Shown here: positions 11,201-23,700 of the stretch, one piece after another
Numbering within the stretch: the stretch's first letter is position 1
Layout: every line of letters starts with the position of its first letter
NCBI RefSeq assembly: GCF_026151205.1
Contig: NC_087076.1
Coordinates: 10,702,902 to 10,766,901, forward strand
From: Bolinopsis microptera
Lineage: Eukaryota; Ctenophora; Tentaculata; Lobata; Bolinopsidae
Length of the DNA: 64,000 bases
Direction: 5' to 3'
Made by a program: the position numbers and the translations under genes
The notes under the pieces: generated by a model
What the model was told of the DNA's origin: nothing
What the model saw: the letters and a program-made list of their open reading frames with translations, nothing else
Databases searched by the model: none

Positions 11201-14200
11201 AGGACCGTTCCAAGATGATTATCATACAGATAAGATTATTATAATTACTCTTTAAATTCACCTAATTTGTACAATTTACCGTCACGTGACACTTCCTTAT
11301 TACAGCATACCACGGTGCGCTGGCAAAGCGCTTTATGTTGGAGCGGAAGCGAGCTGAGTCGGAGGACCTGATAGCGGAACGTACGCACCTGAAACACGGC
11401 GAGTTATCCCATCAGGAGGGAGCTAATGATCAAGTCTTTCAGTTCTTGCTTATGCAGGTTCAACAGGTTAGGAGAGTTTTGTGGGTATTCCTTGAAATCA
11501 TGATCATCTTAACTTTCACAATATATTTGAGTCTAACTCATGAAAAGGTAGAACCTGACAAGTATTGGCTCTGTAGATTTAACTGATTTCAGCATTTTTT
11601 GGTACTTTTTTCGCAAACTTGCTAGGAAAATTTGTTTAATTTTATTCAATGTTTTAATCAGGGAAATCCAGAAGGTCAGGCCAACATACTACTAAGTCTA
11701 TGTTTAGACACTTTTCAACAAGATAAGTGTCTAACATGTTTGGTTAATTTTCACAATACTAATAGCAAATAGATTGTTTACTACCTTATCGGACCTTATT
11801 TAGACGGACAATACATGAACGGACATAATTATGAACGGACATTAATATGAACGCTCGAAGGCATTCAAAACCATCAAAAATCCGAATTTGTTTGACGTTT
11901 TTTTGACGTTTTTTAATTTCAGCAAATGATTTTTAAATCCATTTTTTATACAATAAGTAAGAAAAGAGTCATTAAGGGGGGGGGGGGGGGGGGGGGGCCA
12001 ATGGGTATTTTTTTGTGAAACTTGATTTCGAGATAGCAATTGACCAACAAACTAAGACCAGTGATCGAACTTTTGAGGGGGTCCCGGACCCCAACCGCCA
12101 AACGGTGCGCGCAGGGCAGCCACGCCCATATTTGGTCCAAATTAGGCCCAATTTAGCCAAATACCCTGAACATGCCCAAAACCAAGGTTTATGGTGCTCT
12201 ACTTGTAGCTAGTGGTCTCCTGAACTCGTATATGAAATTTCATCAAGATTGGACAAAAAATGACTGAGTTATGAGCCAAAAACCATATGCCCATATTTGG
12301 GCATACGCACCAAATTTGGTAGATTTCGTCCCATAAATTGGTCAAATATCAATATTTTTGAATGAAACTTACTTTATATGAAAGGTAAGCCTAAACTACA
12401 TATTATCTGTAAGTTATAGCTTTATATCTGTTTAAATGTGGATACTAAGGCGAAAAAACCACAAAAAATGAACTAAATTGCCCATATCTCGGTTCGCGAT
12501 ATTTGCGGAATTGATCTCATTAAAATTGTAACAACTCAATCAGTTTTCAAAATTTTTGCATGAAATTTTCGGAATCGAAATTTGGCGGCCAAATTCTGAA
12601 TTTTTGTGAGATAATTTTGGAATTTGGCCGCCAAATTTTTTTGGAGGCCTAAATCAAAAATCCGTATTTAAAATAAGGTGGAAATGCGATTTCGAGTCGA
12701 TTCCGAAAATTTAATGCAAAAATTTTGAAAACTGATTGAGTTGTTACAATTTTAATGAGATCAATTCCGCAAATATCGCGAACCGAGATATGGGCAATTT
12801 AGTTCATTTTTTGTGGTTTTTTCGCCTTAGTATCCACATTTAAACAGATATAAAGCTATAACTTACAGATAATATGTAATTTAGGCTTACCTTTCATATA
12901 AAGTAAGTTTCATTCAAAAATATTGATATTTGACCAATTTATGGGCCGAAATCTACCAAATTTGGTGCGTATGCCCAAATATGGGCATATGGTTTTTGGC
13001 TCATAACTCAGTCATTTTTCGTCCAATCTTGATGAAATTTCATATACGAGTTCAGGAGACCACTAGCTACAAGTAGAGCACCATAAACCTTGGTTTTGGG
13101 CATGTTCAGGGTATTTGGCTAAATTGGGCCTAATTTGGACCAAATATGGGCGTGGCTGCCCTGCGCGCACCGTTTGGCGGTTGGGGTCCGGGACCCCCTC
13201 AAAAGTTCGGTCACTGGTCTTAGTTTGTTGGTCAACTACTATCTCGAAATCAAGTTTCACAAAAAAATATCCATTGGCCCCCCCCCCCTTAAGCAGTAAA
13301 AATGTTAAAATATGTGTACATGATCAGTTTCTAATATCACATATCATCTTCGTCAAATGGGTTTTCGTGCATGAAATAGTCCATGCTTAAAGCATCAGTG
13401 ATTTCTAGCTTTATGGAAACATTTTTTATCAAACTACCCCGGTCCTGCATTTCAGTGTTAACTTTTACAAGCCATTCGGCGTGAAGTGGTTTTATCTTAG
13501 ACAACTTAAGGTTAACCTTAACATCACGTGGAGCTTTCCTAGCACTGTTTCATTACCGCCCCTGAGTAATATGAGCTATAACAACGTCGGACAATGTCCT
13601 CGGCAACACGATTTACCGTCATATCTAGAGGCTGGAACAAGTTTGTCATGTTGGCGGGGACTACCTTATCGGACCTTATTTGGACGGACATTACTTGAAC
13701 GCTGGAGGCCCTAGCGTTCATCTTAATGTCCGTTCAAATACAGTCCGTTCAATTAATGTCCGTCCAAGTTAAAGTCCGTTGAAATTTTTTCAAAAATTTT
13801 TCCATTTCGAACTTTTTGTCCAGAATATGACAATACAACTATGAGAACTTTATTGTGCCGTACTTTAACGACGGAAAGGTTCTCCTTTCATGTAAAAATA
13901 TTGAAACCCTATTGAGTTCTATTGTTTTGAGCGAAATCAGTTTTGCAAATATCGCGAACTGAGATATCATGGGCAATTTTGTTCATTTTTTGCGATTATT
14001 TGAACACAGAATCCACAGTTAGGTAGATACTGAGCTGATAATCATAGATAATGTGTAGTATAGGCTTACCGTCCATATAAAGTTGGTTTCATTAAAAAAT
14101 ATTGATATTTGACCAATTTATGGGCCAAAATCGATCAAATTTGGTGCGTATGCCCAAATATGGTCATATGGTTTTTTGCTCATAACTCAGTCATTTTTGT

Positions 14201-14457
14201 CCAATCTTGATGAAAATTCATATACGAGTTCAGAGGACCACTAGCTACAAGTAGAGCACCTAAAATCTGGATTTTGGGCATGTTCAGGGTATTTGGCTAA
14301 ATTGGGCCTAATTTGGACAAAATATGGGCGTGGCTGCCCCGCGGGCACCGTTTGGCGGTTGGAGTCCGGGACCCCCTCAAAAGTTCGGTCACTGGTCCTA
14401 GTTTGTTGGTCAACTGCTATCTCGAAATCAGATCAAGTTTCACAAAAAATCAGGGTG

Positions 14458-14504
<47 letters not shown>

Positions 14505-15635
14505 TTAAGCATTTCCCGTAGTAGGTACTAATATAGTTCCGATTTTAAATTTTATGTTTATATTTCCCGTTTTACATTTTTTAAACGCCAATCAACAAAT
14601 CAAGCCCTTGCTTCAAGTTCACAAACTTTCGCCTGCCCTTTACAATTCGGTGCGTTATCTCCCGTTATAATGAACAAAAATTATATTTTGCCACGTGGCC
14701 TTCAACATCAGATTATGAGAATTAAAAATAAAATTAGGTACCAGAGGTACTATACCACTGCACTTTGTTGATTGTTAAAACTAGGTCCTTCTAGTAGTAG
14801 TAATGAAATCCAGGACCGTTCCACGATGATTATCAATATCATATTCATACAGATAAGATTATCTAAAAATTTTTAATAACTCTTTAAATTCACCTAATTT
14901 GTACAATTTACCGTCATATCACGTGACACATCGTTATTACAGCATACCACGGCGCGGTGCATGGGCAGAGCGCTTCATGTTGCGGAGTGGAAGCGAGCTG
15001 AGTCGGAGGACCTGATAGAGGAACGTACGCGCCTGAAACACGGCGAGTTGTCCCATCAGAAGGGAGCTAATGATCAAGTTTTTCAGTTCTTGCTTATGCA
15101 GGCTCAACAGGTTAGGAGAATTTTGTGGGTATTCCTTGGGCTTGAAATCATGATCATTTTAACTTTCACAATATATCTGAGTCTAACCCAGCCGTCATAG
15201 TCAATACTATTACTTATATTTTAGACGACGAAAGAGAGACAATACCTTGAAAAAGCTGCTAAAGCTGGTCACAAAATGCAGCTGAGACTATATAGGTATT
15301 TAAAATATATTATACTTTTATAATTATTCTTGATTCTGTGTTCAGACACTTTTCAACAAAATAATCCAGTTAATTGTTTGGTGAATTTTCACAATAGATT
15401 ATTTACTAGTTCAAATCCTGGTGTCTAGGGTCTTTCTGGAAGATGTCGATATTTATCTCCCATTAAGTCTGATTCTCTCTGCAGTATTACGCACACAAGA
15501 TGTTCAAGCTGGATTCTGACGGAGGACACAAAGACGCTACCCCCACGTGACAGCTCTGTTTTGTCACTGAAGCGTGTTGGCAGCACAATTTTGAGCTTTG
15601 ATGCCACTACAGTAATACTAAGAATACCTACCTAA
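8275..15635 (+). CDS. Pentraxin/LamG-like secreted protein with coiled coil, multi-exon
   Basis: Inferred exons: 8275-9403, 9523-9636, 9913-10002 (donor uncertain, 9984 possible), 10522-10599, 10951-11048, 14943-15110, 15225-15295 and 15485-15635. Phases agree throughout and sum to 633 codons including the stop. Residues 1-16 form a signal peptide (LLLLVVLVLVASV core). Residues ~24-195 resemble a pentraxin/concanavalin-A-like fold: FSTCMWIK, KWFNLCLTWSL, LYLDGELV and GGELYQYNMF match the family's C-x-W, DG and GE positions. Residues ~235-350 are a coiled coil with many N-glycosylation sites and four LETVTGQ-type repeats. Exons 2 and 3 are diverged copies of one module (LVGVNMTDGVVNHF versus FIGVEMTKGIVEHF). 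The role is inferred: extracellular carbohydrate or pattern binding. An alternative sixth exon lies at 11329-11466. The last two exons rest only on phase and splice signals. Confidence 0.75.
9037..9120 (+). repeat. 21-bp coding tandem repeat, four copies
   Basis: Four head-to-tail copies of a 21-base unit encode LETVTGQ; the last unit reads YETVTGQ. Three units are identical at DNA level, so the expansion is recent. Each copy adds exactly one heptad to the coiled coil and keeps the frame. Confidence 0.95.
11001..11781 (+). repeat. Segmental duplication, copy A (end of exon 5 to beyond exon 6a)
   Basis: It matches 14601-15408 over the end of exon 5, the following intron, exon 6, the hydrophobic extension and part of the next intron (shared stretch ACACTTTTCAACAA). 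Small indels separate the copies. The ~2.8 kb between them is occupied by transposons. Confidence 0.85.
11329..11586 (+). CDS. Alternative terminal exon 6a with a predicted transmembrane segment
   Basis: Using the AG before 11329, this exon joins exon 5 in phase 0 and reads MLERKRAESEDLIAERT, then QVFQFLLMQ. It can end at the GTTAGG donor at 11467. If it is not spliced there it runs on through a hydrophobic stretch (LWVFLEIMIILTFTIYLSLT) to a stop at 11584-11586, giving a ~588-residue membrane-anchored form. The normal acceptor at 11306, used in copy B, is out of frame here, so copy A needs the internal acceptor or is decaying. Confidence 0.5.
   Translation, partial: RFMLERKRAESEDLIAERTHLKHGELSHQEGANDQVFQFLLMQVQQVRRVLWVFLEIMIILTFTIYLSLTHEKVEPDKYWLCRFN
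11782..11850. repeat. Short interspersed repeat with GGACGGACA motifs, copy 1
   Basis: It starts TACCTTATCGGACCTTATTT and continues with repeated ACGGACAT words. The same start recurs in direct orientation at about 13664. It begins exactly where the segmental duplication copy A ends. Confidence 0.65.
11976..13288. mobile_element. TTAA-flanked foldback transposon, ~1.3 kb, non-autonomous
   Basis: Two ~600-base arms are inverted copies of each other (for example 12010-12580 against 12697-13260), separated by a ~115-base centre with its own small hairpin (TTTGGCGGCCAAA and TTTGGCCGCCAAA). The termini are G/C runs, 22 G at the left and 11 C at the right, followed inward by CCAATGG/CCATTGG. TTAA lies on both sides (11972-11975 and 13289-13292), as left by piggyBac- or Kolobok-type transposases. 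No transposase is encoded. The arms are almost identical, so insertion is recent or the arms are kept alike by conversion. Confidence 0.85.
13661..13800. repeat. Short interspersed repeat with GGACGGACA motifs, copy 2
   Basis: It repeats TACCTTATCGGACCTTATTT from 11783 in the same orientation. It then shows a local inverted repeat: AACGCT then AGCGTT, with GGACGGACATTA mirrored by TAATGTCCGT words. It looks like a small foldback MITE. Confidence 0.65.
13915..14504. mobile_element. Single diverged arm of the TTAA foldback family
   Basis: It runs parallel to the right arm of 11976-13288, sharing for example TTTATGGGCC, GGTGCGTATGCCCAAATATGG and CTAGCTACAAGTAGAGCACC. It has clearly more substitutions and ends in 45 consecutive C followed by TTAA (14505-14508). 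The partner arm is not present nearby, so it is an older, half-lost relative. The exact left edge is unclear. Confidence 0.75.
14601..15408 (+). repeat. Segmental duplication, copy B
   Basis: Counterpart of 11001-11781. It starts inside exon 5, so it lacks that exon's acceptor and cannot work as a full exon 5. Its exon 6 (14943-15110) is in frame with exon 5 of the gene and is followed by two further exons. Confidence 0.85.
14943..15200 (+). CDS. Exon 6b with read-through transmembrane extension
   Basis: The exon proper is 14943-15110 (56 codons, phase 0 at both ends). Beyond the GTTAGG donor the frame stays open for 30 codons: a hydrophobic stretch (ILWVFLGLEIMIILTFTIYL), then TQPS and a stop at 15198-15200. 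The 114-base intron 15111-15224 can therefore be removed, giving a hydrophilic coiled tail (TTKERQYLEKAAKAG), or kept, giving a membrane anchor. Compared with copy A, the extension differs by one conservative V/I change, three silent changes and one in-frame 6-base insertion. Confidence 0.55.
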   Translation, partial: HTTARCMGRALHVAEWKRAESEDLIEERTRLKHGELSHQKGANDQVFQFLLMQAQQVRRILWVFLGLEIMIILTFTIYLSLTQPS

Positions 15636-17737
15636 AACTTGATGCATCGCTTTATAGTTATACTTATACTTATAGCCAAAAAGAATTCAGTATTAAGCCA
15701 TTGAAAGCGACTCGTGAATATATATATACATTCTTTATGAAGTATGGTTTTTATGAGAAAGATATTATATGATACTTACATGAGTACTTTTTCAAAGAGA
15801 TGAGTCTTTAGTGTTTTTTAAACAAGACAATATCGGTCAATGTTCTCAAATGACTTAAAAGTTTGTTAGTTGACCTAATCTCCTCTACTATTTCCCGTTA
15901 TGCATTTAGTTCCGATTTTTAATTTCCTGTTTAAATCATTAAACAGGAAATTAAGATTACGTGATAATCGGGGGTCCCCCTAGCTAAGTCGGCCTCCTCT
16001 TTTTAAACACTTTCTTCGGAGATCTCACTCCCAGTACCGATCTATAATTATACTGTAAATCTTAAAACCCCTTTTCAAGAATTCGTCCATAAATTTGTTG
16101 CTAGACGTTTTCTGCCACTTGCTGTGGCTCCTACTTATAGCCGTGCTGGTAAAAATTTATTTAAAAAAAAATTAAACTCAAGGATTTTGTCAAGCGTTTT
16201 CATATAAACAGAAGTGAACAAAATTACTAACTGAAAGTAACCGTCTAAAATTTTATTAGAAGTGGAAAATATTCTGAAATAATTTGGCCAAACAGAAGTC
16301 ATCAAAGCTCTTCCAAAAACAAGTTCGTAACAAAACAATCAACTCTGCTAAAATTATCTGGCTCTGCGTTTCTGAAACCCCCAATCTTTAAGTTTAAAAT
16401 AAAATACAAATAACATGCGTTTAGTATTAAACCAATTTGTTGAAACCACAAAAATCATATCAAAACTTACTACTGAACTTCTCAATTGCTACTTCTGAAT
16501 TCTGATATATTATAATAATAGTAGTATGTACATCAATGAAGGATCAACCTAAACTAATTTGCTTATTTCAGTAAATGGCATTTATTGTAGTAAAGTAACT
16601 TAGTTAATTCAGTTTTACAAAATACACTTAAAGTTAAATTGTTGCTACATGATAGAAGGGTCAATAAGTTTCATGTCGCTATTTTCATGTCGTTGTAGTA
16701 CTTCATTGAAGTACAGAAAATAGTCTGACAATTAATACGGTATAGCAGGAATTATATTTACACGTCATGCTTATTCCTCCATAAAGCTTACATAAAAAGC
16801 ATACAAATTACAAAACAAAATAAAATGAAGAATGCCACAAAAGATTCTATTCCCAACACCATTTCTAACACCTTGTCATCAACCAACATTTACATTTCGG
16901 ACTACGCTGACTTTTGGTATGTAATACAAATCTACAAATAAGCTAGATCCAAATATATTTCACCACTCTTGAATCTTGATATACCAAATAGGCTGAATTG
17001 CATATCTTGCACAGCGAGTCCCAACGTTTCATAATCATGAAATTGAAAGAATTTAACATTTATGGTAGAAAGAGTGGCACTAAAAGGACATTAAGTCACA
17101 ATTCTGAAAGTATTCTGGATTCACAAGATCCAGCGTTTGAAAGGAGTTTCAGCCACCTAATTGAAGTAGTCAGCAGTTAGTTTATTTACAGGACACATTT
17201 CAGACAGGGTAACTCTTAGCGATAAAAGTTTAATGATCAGGTTCAGTTGAATCAGAGTATTTTGATTTAGTTTGCAGTTGTTGACAGCACCTAACCCTCG
17301 GATCTACACGAGCTCCCTAATTCTTCAAATAAAATTGCTTTTCATTAAAAACTAGTTCGATCGTTCTTCAAACGATCCTATTTTGCTACATAATAGTTTC
17401 GTCATTAATTCTGTTCCACAACATTTGGAGCATACCAACTTGAATCCAATCTCACTGAGGTTCACCATAACTTCCACAGTCTGGCGATTATCATCATACG
17501 ACCGATGACAATCTGATATAAGCAAATAAGAGCTTAATACTTTTATCCGACGAAAGTGCTTAAATGAGCGTCATTTTTAGTAAATGGACTTTTCCTCTCT
17601 ATATTTTCTGGGACATTAACGAAAGGGTTCTGAAAGGGTTTTGGCATACTGGGTTGGGGATTGGTTCCAATGTTTCGTACATTTTACGGCACAAAAGATA
17701 AGCACTTTAGTAAGATAAGAGCAGAAGAGGTTTGCTA
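15636..17737. other. Intergenic region between convergent genes
   Basis: No gene is recognised. It should hold the 3' untranslated regions of the pentraxin-like gene (plus) and the CUB gene (minus). TTTATT near 17181 could be the minus-strand polyadenylation signal of the CUB gene. A strong hairpin lies at 15921-15952. Confidence 0.5.
15921..15952. repeat. Perfect 14-bp stem hairpin
   Basis: AATTTCCTGTTTAA and its exact reverse complement are separated by ATCA. The preceding TTCCCGTT...TAGTTCCGATTT context also occurs near 14513-14545, so it belongs to a small dispersed repeat. It lies ~290 bases after the predicted stop of the pentraxin-like gene. Confidence 0.8.
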
Positions 17738-20700
17738 TCACAAGTTAGTTTGCGATGGAGGTAAAGGTCTTCGGTAACCAGCGTTGTAGGCTCGTCTCTG
17801 GTTTGCCAGGTTCTCTTCTGAAAGAATCCTGTTCTGTCTCTTCATCTCGTAATTCTCATCATTAGGGTCTGAAATTGGCATTGATTAGTCACAGGTCTAC
17901 TTGATATGATGACTGCCCGCAGCTCAAGACCATCGTTGTTAAATACGTCAAAAAATCGGCTAAAAATACGGCGTATTCAATTTTCGAGAGAGGTACGTAA
18001 GAATACGTGAAGCTTCCAATCAATAAGCCCGAAAAAAATTGAATTTAGAACCTGTTAAATTTTGTCCGGAATACGTCTAAAATTTGTCCGAAATACGCGT
18101 GCAGATCAAATTAACACAGCGAATTTTGAATTCGTTGAATTTTCTGAGCGTTAAAGAAATAAATCAAAATTCGCGTTGGATAAATCTAATGGCGGCCCCC
18201 GAGACTCAATTCAAATGCATTTGCATCTATATAACTTACGAAAAAGCAAAGGACTTTACCGTGCCAGCTCCTCTTACTGAATTAAGTTTTTAAAACTTTA
18301 CACACTGCAAAAAAATTGTTTATTACAGCGTGCTTTGTATCAATTTAGGGTTGAATGCACGTGCAATTGATATGCGCGTAAGCCAGCTCCATCTCCCGCT
18401 GAACGATATCACGTAGTTTGTAATTTAACCTCATCGAGATCTTAGGGCTTAAAGCAGCAGAAACTGAGAGCAGGCCTGATCATGATAGAAGGCGTTGATT
18501 CCCTCAAATTTGAAAAGTCTTATAGCACCAAATCACCACCTTACGTTGATGCTGGTGGGCTTGTGTGTAAAATTCAGTAAAAGTAAAAAATTAAAAAAAA
18601 ATAAAAAAAAACAAAAAAAAAAAACCCCAAAACCAACAAAAACTAATAAAATTTATTTGCCATTGTGATTTTAAAATCTACATGGACACTGGGGAGGAAA
18701 CTCTAAAAACTGTAAATATTTAGTAAAAAAACGTCTTACTCCACAGTGGAAATCGAAATAAGCGAGAATTTTCGGCGACATATACGTTTGCGTGATGCAT
18801 CACATTGCTTGAAACGCTACGTATTTAACAGCATTGCTCAAGACAGTATTGTTTTAGTAATGAATTTTAAACGGCATTTCTGAGGGATAAATGAATTCAA
18901 GGTTTATTGATAAATCATGATGGTCTTCGACAGTAATTTAATTTGAAATATTAGTAGTAGTATTAGATAGTAGTTAATTCGGAAATCTAAAACATGGCGG
19001 GAGCATTTGGAAGGCTACGGTGAGGCCAAATTAAAGAAACACCCCTCACCATCAAACCGTTCCTTCCTTGCCCCGGCCCGGAATTTTTCCAGAGCTCTCA
19101 TAGTTTGAGGAGACCTAAGAACGTCATCAGACAGAATAGTGTGTTGTAAAGGATCACCATCCATCAGAGTGTCCTCAAGAGCTGTCCTGGTCAGTGAGTC
19201 ATCCTCACTCTCTGTTATTGACGCCTGGAGGATGGATTGGTAGAGGTGTGCAAAAGAATTTAATACAAATTTTAAGTGAAATTATCAGAGGTTATTACTT
19301 TATAGTGATCGTAACAGTTATAAGCGGCTTCCTAAATGGACAGTTTTGCAAGGTACTCCATCTCCGGAAAGAACAGAGGCTATTTTTGGTGAATTTTCTA
19401 CTCACGTTGCTGCGGCCGGTGTGGGAGGTTGGGATATTTAGCTTAAAGTCCGCCTCACTCAGCCCCAGACCCTCCAACGCCTTCTTATGGTTGTACTTCT
19501 CCATGTTTTCCAACTCCCTGCTGTTGAAGTTGCTACTGACATGAGACTGTGCAGCAGGGTTATGAGATAGGTTTGATCGGTGAGAGAAGGTCGGGGTTTG
19601 TCTGTTTGAGGGAGCCAGCGGGGTCCGTTTTGATTGTCTGCTACGCGGCTGGAATTAAAGGCGTTAAGCTTAGCAAATATATTTACTAAAATCTAGAAAA
19701 CAACTCACTAGCGTGAACATGTGTTAAAGGCGACGAACAAGATACACCATATACAATTATAAGAAGTGCAGTGAAGACAAGGTTCCTAATCCCTAGAGAA
19801 GAGTTTATAAAGCCGCCTACCCTGGAAGGACTGGGAGTCTGCGTGATGCCCAGTTTAATCTCACTGTAGTGGAGCGGTCTGTCGGTCAGACGGCTGCGAC
19901 TGGTGCTACTCACCACACTCTCTGTCTCATCGTCAGGTAACTGGGCGGTCACCTGAAGGGTGGTTCAGTCAGCTGTGATAAACAAAATACATGTTTAAAA
20001 AAGTGCGTTTTGAAGAATGGTAGAAATGAAGGGATGGGACGATCTCCAAGTTGGGCTCAACGTAAGTGTAACTTCTTTGATAAGCAGTATTAACTATTTA
20101 GTGCTATGTTATTAGATGTCCCATTGCATCTGGTCCGAGTCTGTTAGCACAGATCACCTGGGGGGTGGTAAACACCTAAACGTTAATTGCCTGTTCAGTT
20201 GCTATATCCACTGGGGGGTCGTTGTGTGGTGGCGAGAGGATGCTTTGCTGGGTGGTGCTTGGTGATGCTGTCTTGTGCAGGGTATTGTGTGTCACCTACG
20301 GTTCACCAGATGTCCAAGTTGGTTGCCTGTGTAATTGAGCATTTTGCTTGTGATCGTGTCTCAAAACATGATCACTTAAGGTTCACTTTTGATTCCCTAA
20401 GGGCTTCTGGATAGCTCTGCAGCTTTTTATTTTAGTATCGAACCTAAACCTCCAAGCATGCTGGGTCCGGACGGAGGGCTTAACATTTTGAAGTCGGTGC
20501 TGCCTCTGGATGGGTGCGAGGGCCGGCAAATCATTCCACCTTAAATCAAAACCGCAACAGAAAAGTCTACAGTGTCCTTCAATAGTTTTATACGTGGAGG
20601 CGCAGGTGGGTGGATGACGGCGACTAGCAAGCCGAAGGACCATAGTAGCTTGATGTCTGTTTGCAAACTCCCGTAAGAGCCGACGTAAAACACTGTAAAA

Positions 20701-23700
20701 TACAGAATTCCTTTCATCAGATTTATCATTTGGAAACAGACAGTCAAGTAGTCTAATCCTGTAAATATTGTAAAAGCAAATCTCTCTGTGTCAGTACATG
20801 GAATGTTACTTCTCTTGTCACAATTCCAGCAAGATGAATCAATTGGAAAATGGGTTTGATGATTTATGGACTAGAGCTCCTTGGGTAAACTGAAACACAT
20901 ATGGCTGGAATCGGGAACTCAGACTTTGGAAATGGGCTGTTTTGGTTGTATTCTGGCAGGAATGATGGGGTACGTGACGGATGGATGTCGGGTTGTACTG
21001 TCCAAAGATTTAAGGAATACTCTCATATCATGCACCCCTGTATCAGGAGGGTTATGATGCCGTTTACATAGCATAACACAATCAAATTTAGTGTTACAGT
21101 GGTATATGCTCCAACTGAGGGATGCAGAGATCTGTTTAAAAGGAACTCATTTACAAGGAATTGAATGATGTTCAATCGGGGACTTACCTGCTTTGATATA
21201 AAATAGTTTTAGGAGATTTTAATGCTCGTGTTGGAAGGGGACACTGATTGCTCACCATCGGTGTTTAGGAAAGCACTCATATCACACAGAATCCAAATGA
21301 TAACGGAAAACGGATGCTGAGTTTTCTGTACTATGCACCAGCTGACGATCGGAGGCAACTTTTTGAAACCAAGAATATCCACAAGACAACTGGAGATCCC
21401 CAAATGGTAAACACCGTCCACTCAAATGACCATATTTGTATTCAACGGATGGGAGCCAATTCATTGCTTGATGTCAGGAGCATGAGAGGAGCAGATATAT
21501 TACTCACTCACTACCTGGTAAGAGGATATGTATCTATTAAGCTGTTCACAGAAAAGAAGAGCGTGTAAAAGACAGCCTGCTTTAGAGAATTGCGTGATAG
21601 ATCTAAGGCAGGGATTATAGTAACAAAATGCTGAAAAATACTATTCAAACGATCAGGAGCTTGGAAACTCCCTTTAGAAGAACTTGGAAGAAATTGAGAG
21701 ACATTATAACTGATATTCCGTTAGAAGTTCTGGGTGAAAGGGGCCGAAAAGAGAACAGAACATTCTCATAGGGATACTAAGAATCTCCTAAAAGAACGAG
21801 GTGAGATTAAAAAGAAACCTAGTACTGCTGAGAATCGGTGCTAAGTACTTCGCAGATTAACGGTTTGTTAGCAGACTGTAAAAGAGATTGATAATGCCTG
21901 GGTGTTAGAGTAGCTGAGGAATCTGGGAAGAGGCTGCCAAGCAGGTCAACAAAGAGATGTTTGGCAGAAAATAAAATCCCTTACAAACAGAGGAGTAAAC
22001 AGATCTGCGGCAGTGCGGGATAAGAATGGGACACTTATCTCAGGAATCCCGAAGCTCAGTAACATCGTGGGCCGAATATTTTGAAGAACTCTTGTCGTGC
22101 CAGAGCAGCTGCCGGTGGATTTCTTCTATTGGTTGAGGACGAAAAGGTACTTTCTTTTGAATATCTTAGTAATGATGTTGAGCACCGTCCCCATTGTTGA
22201 AATTGAGGGAATCTATCAAGAAAAAGTGACGAATAAAAGTGCTGGAATTTGATGAAATTTCAAATGAGCAGGTTAACGTACGGTTCTCCTGGACTTCTGC
22301 CTTGGTTAAAAAGATTTGTTTGAACTTTGGAAAAGTTGAGGATATTCTAGTGATGGAGGAATAGGAATAATCACCATCATCCCAAGAAAGGGGAACCTCA
22401 ATATTTGACTACAACAACAGAGGGATAACTCTACGCTCCACCGTATCGAGTAATTTCAAATCGTGTTGTTAAAACGACTAAGTAATGGCTTGAAAGTTAC
22501 TTAGAGGAAAAATCAGTTGTGGTTTAGGAGAAACCGTTCTTGTATAGATCAGCTATACTCCTTCATTGTATAATACACAATTGTATAGTATTCAACATCC
22601 TTTGTATATAAACTATTATTGATTTTAAAGCTGCTTTTGATTCAATCAATCGTGCTTTATTTGGAAAAGCTTTTGAACATATGGTCTTCAACAAATACCA
22701 TCAATGTTTTCCAAAGCGTTCTTTAGAGCAACTGAAAGTGCCAGTTCGTGTCAATGGGGAATTGAAAAGATGTTTTGATGTCGATTCGGGGACTGGACAG
22801 GTGATGTGCAAGGGCCTCCATTTTCACCTTGTACTTATCTGGGATTAGAACTTGCCGAGAAGTTCTAAAAAAATATATCGCGTGGTTTTACTCTTTCAGT
22901 ACAGGACAAAGTTCAGGACCAAACCGGAAAAATGTGTCATTGATTTTGGCTATGTGATGGACATAGCAGGATGGATGACACTGTCGAGGGACTGCAAGAA
23001 ACACGGACATATTGCGATATACTGTGGGCTTGGGGGTTTAAAGATGAAAGCAAAGAAAACAGAGATCATGGTTTATGGGGATAGATACGTCGCAGCACCC
23101 ACTCCAGAGATTAGGACCTTAAGTTTACTGGCGATGGAAACTTCTGCAAAGCAGGTCACTCAATTCAATATTTGGGTGCAAAATTACATCGGCTGGCAAG
23201 ATCGATAAAGAAATAAGTGTCAGATTGGAAAAGCAACCGGAGTTTTAACCAACTCAATATACATTTGGAAGTATAGAAATATGCTTTAACAACAAAGTGC
23301 GAATTACCATCGCAGCCTGGGGGTTCTTACCATTCTGATTTGGAAGTGAGATATGGAACACGACTCAAGTGCAGACAAGAAGTTAGAGTCTTCACATCTG
23401 TACTGCTTGGCAAAATCCTGAGAGTGAGGTGGTTCATCGAGTTAAGAAATGAAGATGTTTTAAGAAGGGGCTTCAATAAACTGCTCTTACTGACATAATA
23501 GCAACAAAACGGCTACGTTGTTTTGGACATGTCAGTAGAATGCCTGGAAGATCGGTTTACCTAACTATCTACTTGAAATGGAAACCCAAGCATGGAAAAA
23601 CGATCACGAGGCAGGCCTAGGAAGAGCTTAAATGATGTATTTATTGAAGATGCTGAGCAGAGATTGGATCGTAATGGACTCACGATTGATTGTATGAGAT

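Noticed and set aside
11842-14531. Proline-run proteins
   Set aside because: They arise from translating the poly-G/poly-C tips of the foldback elements.
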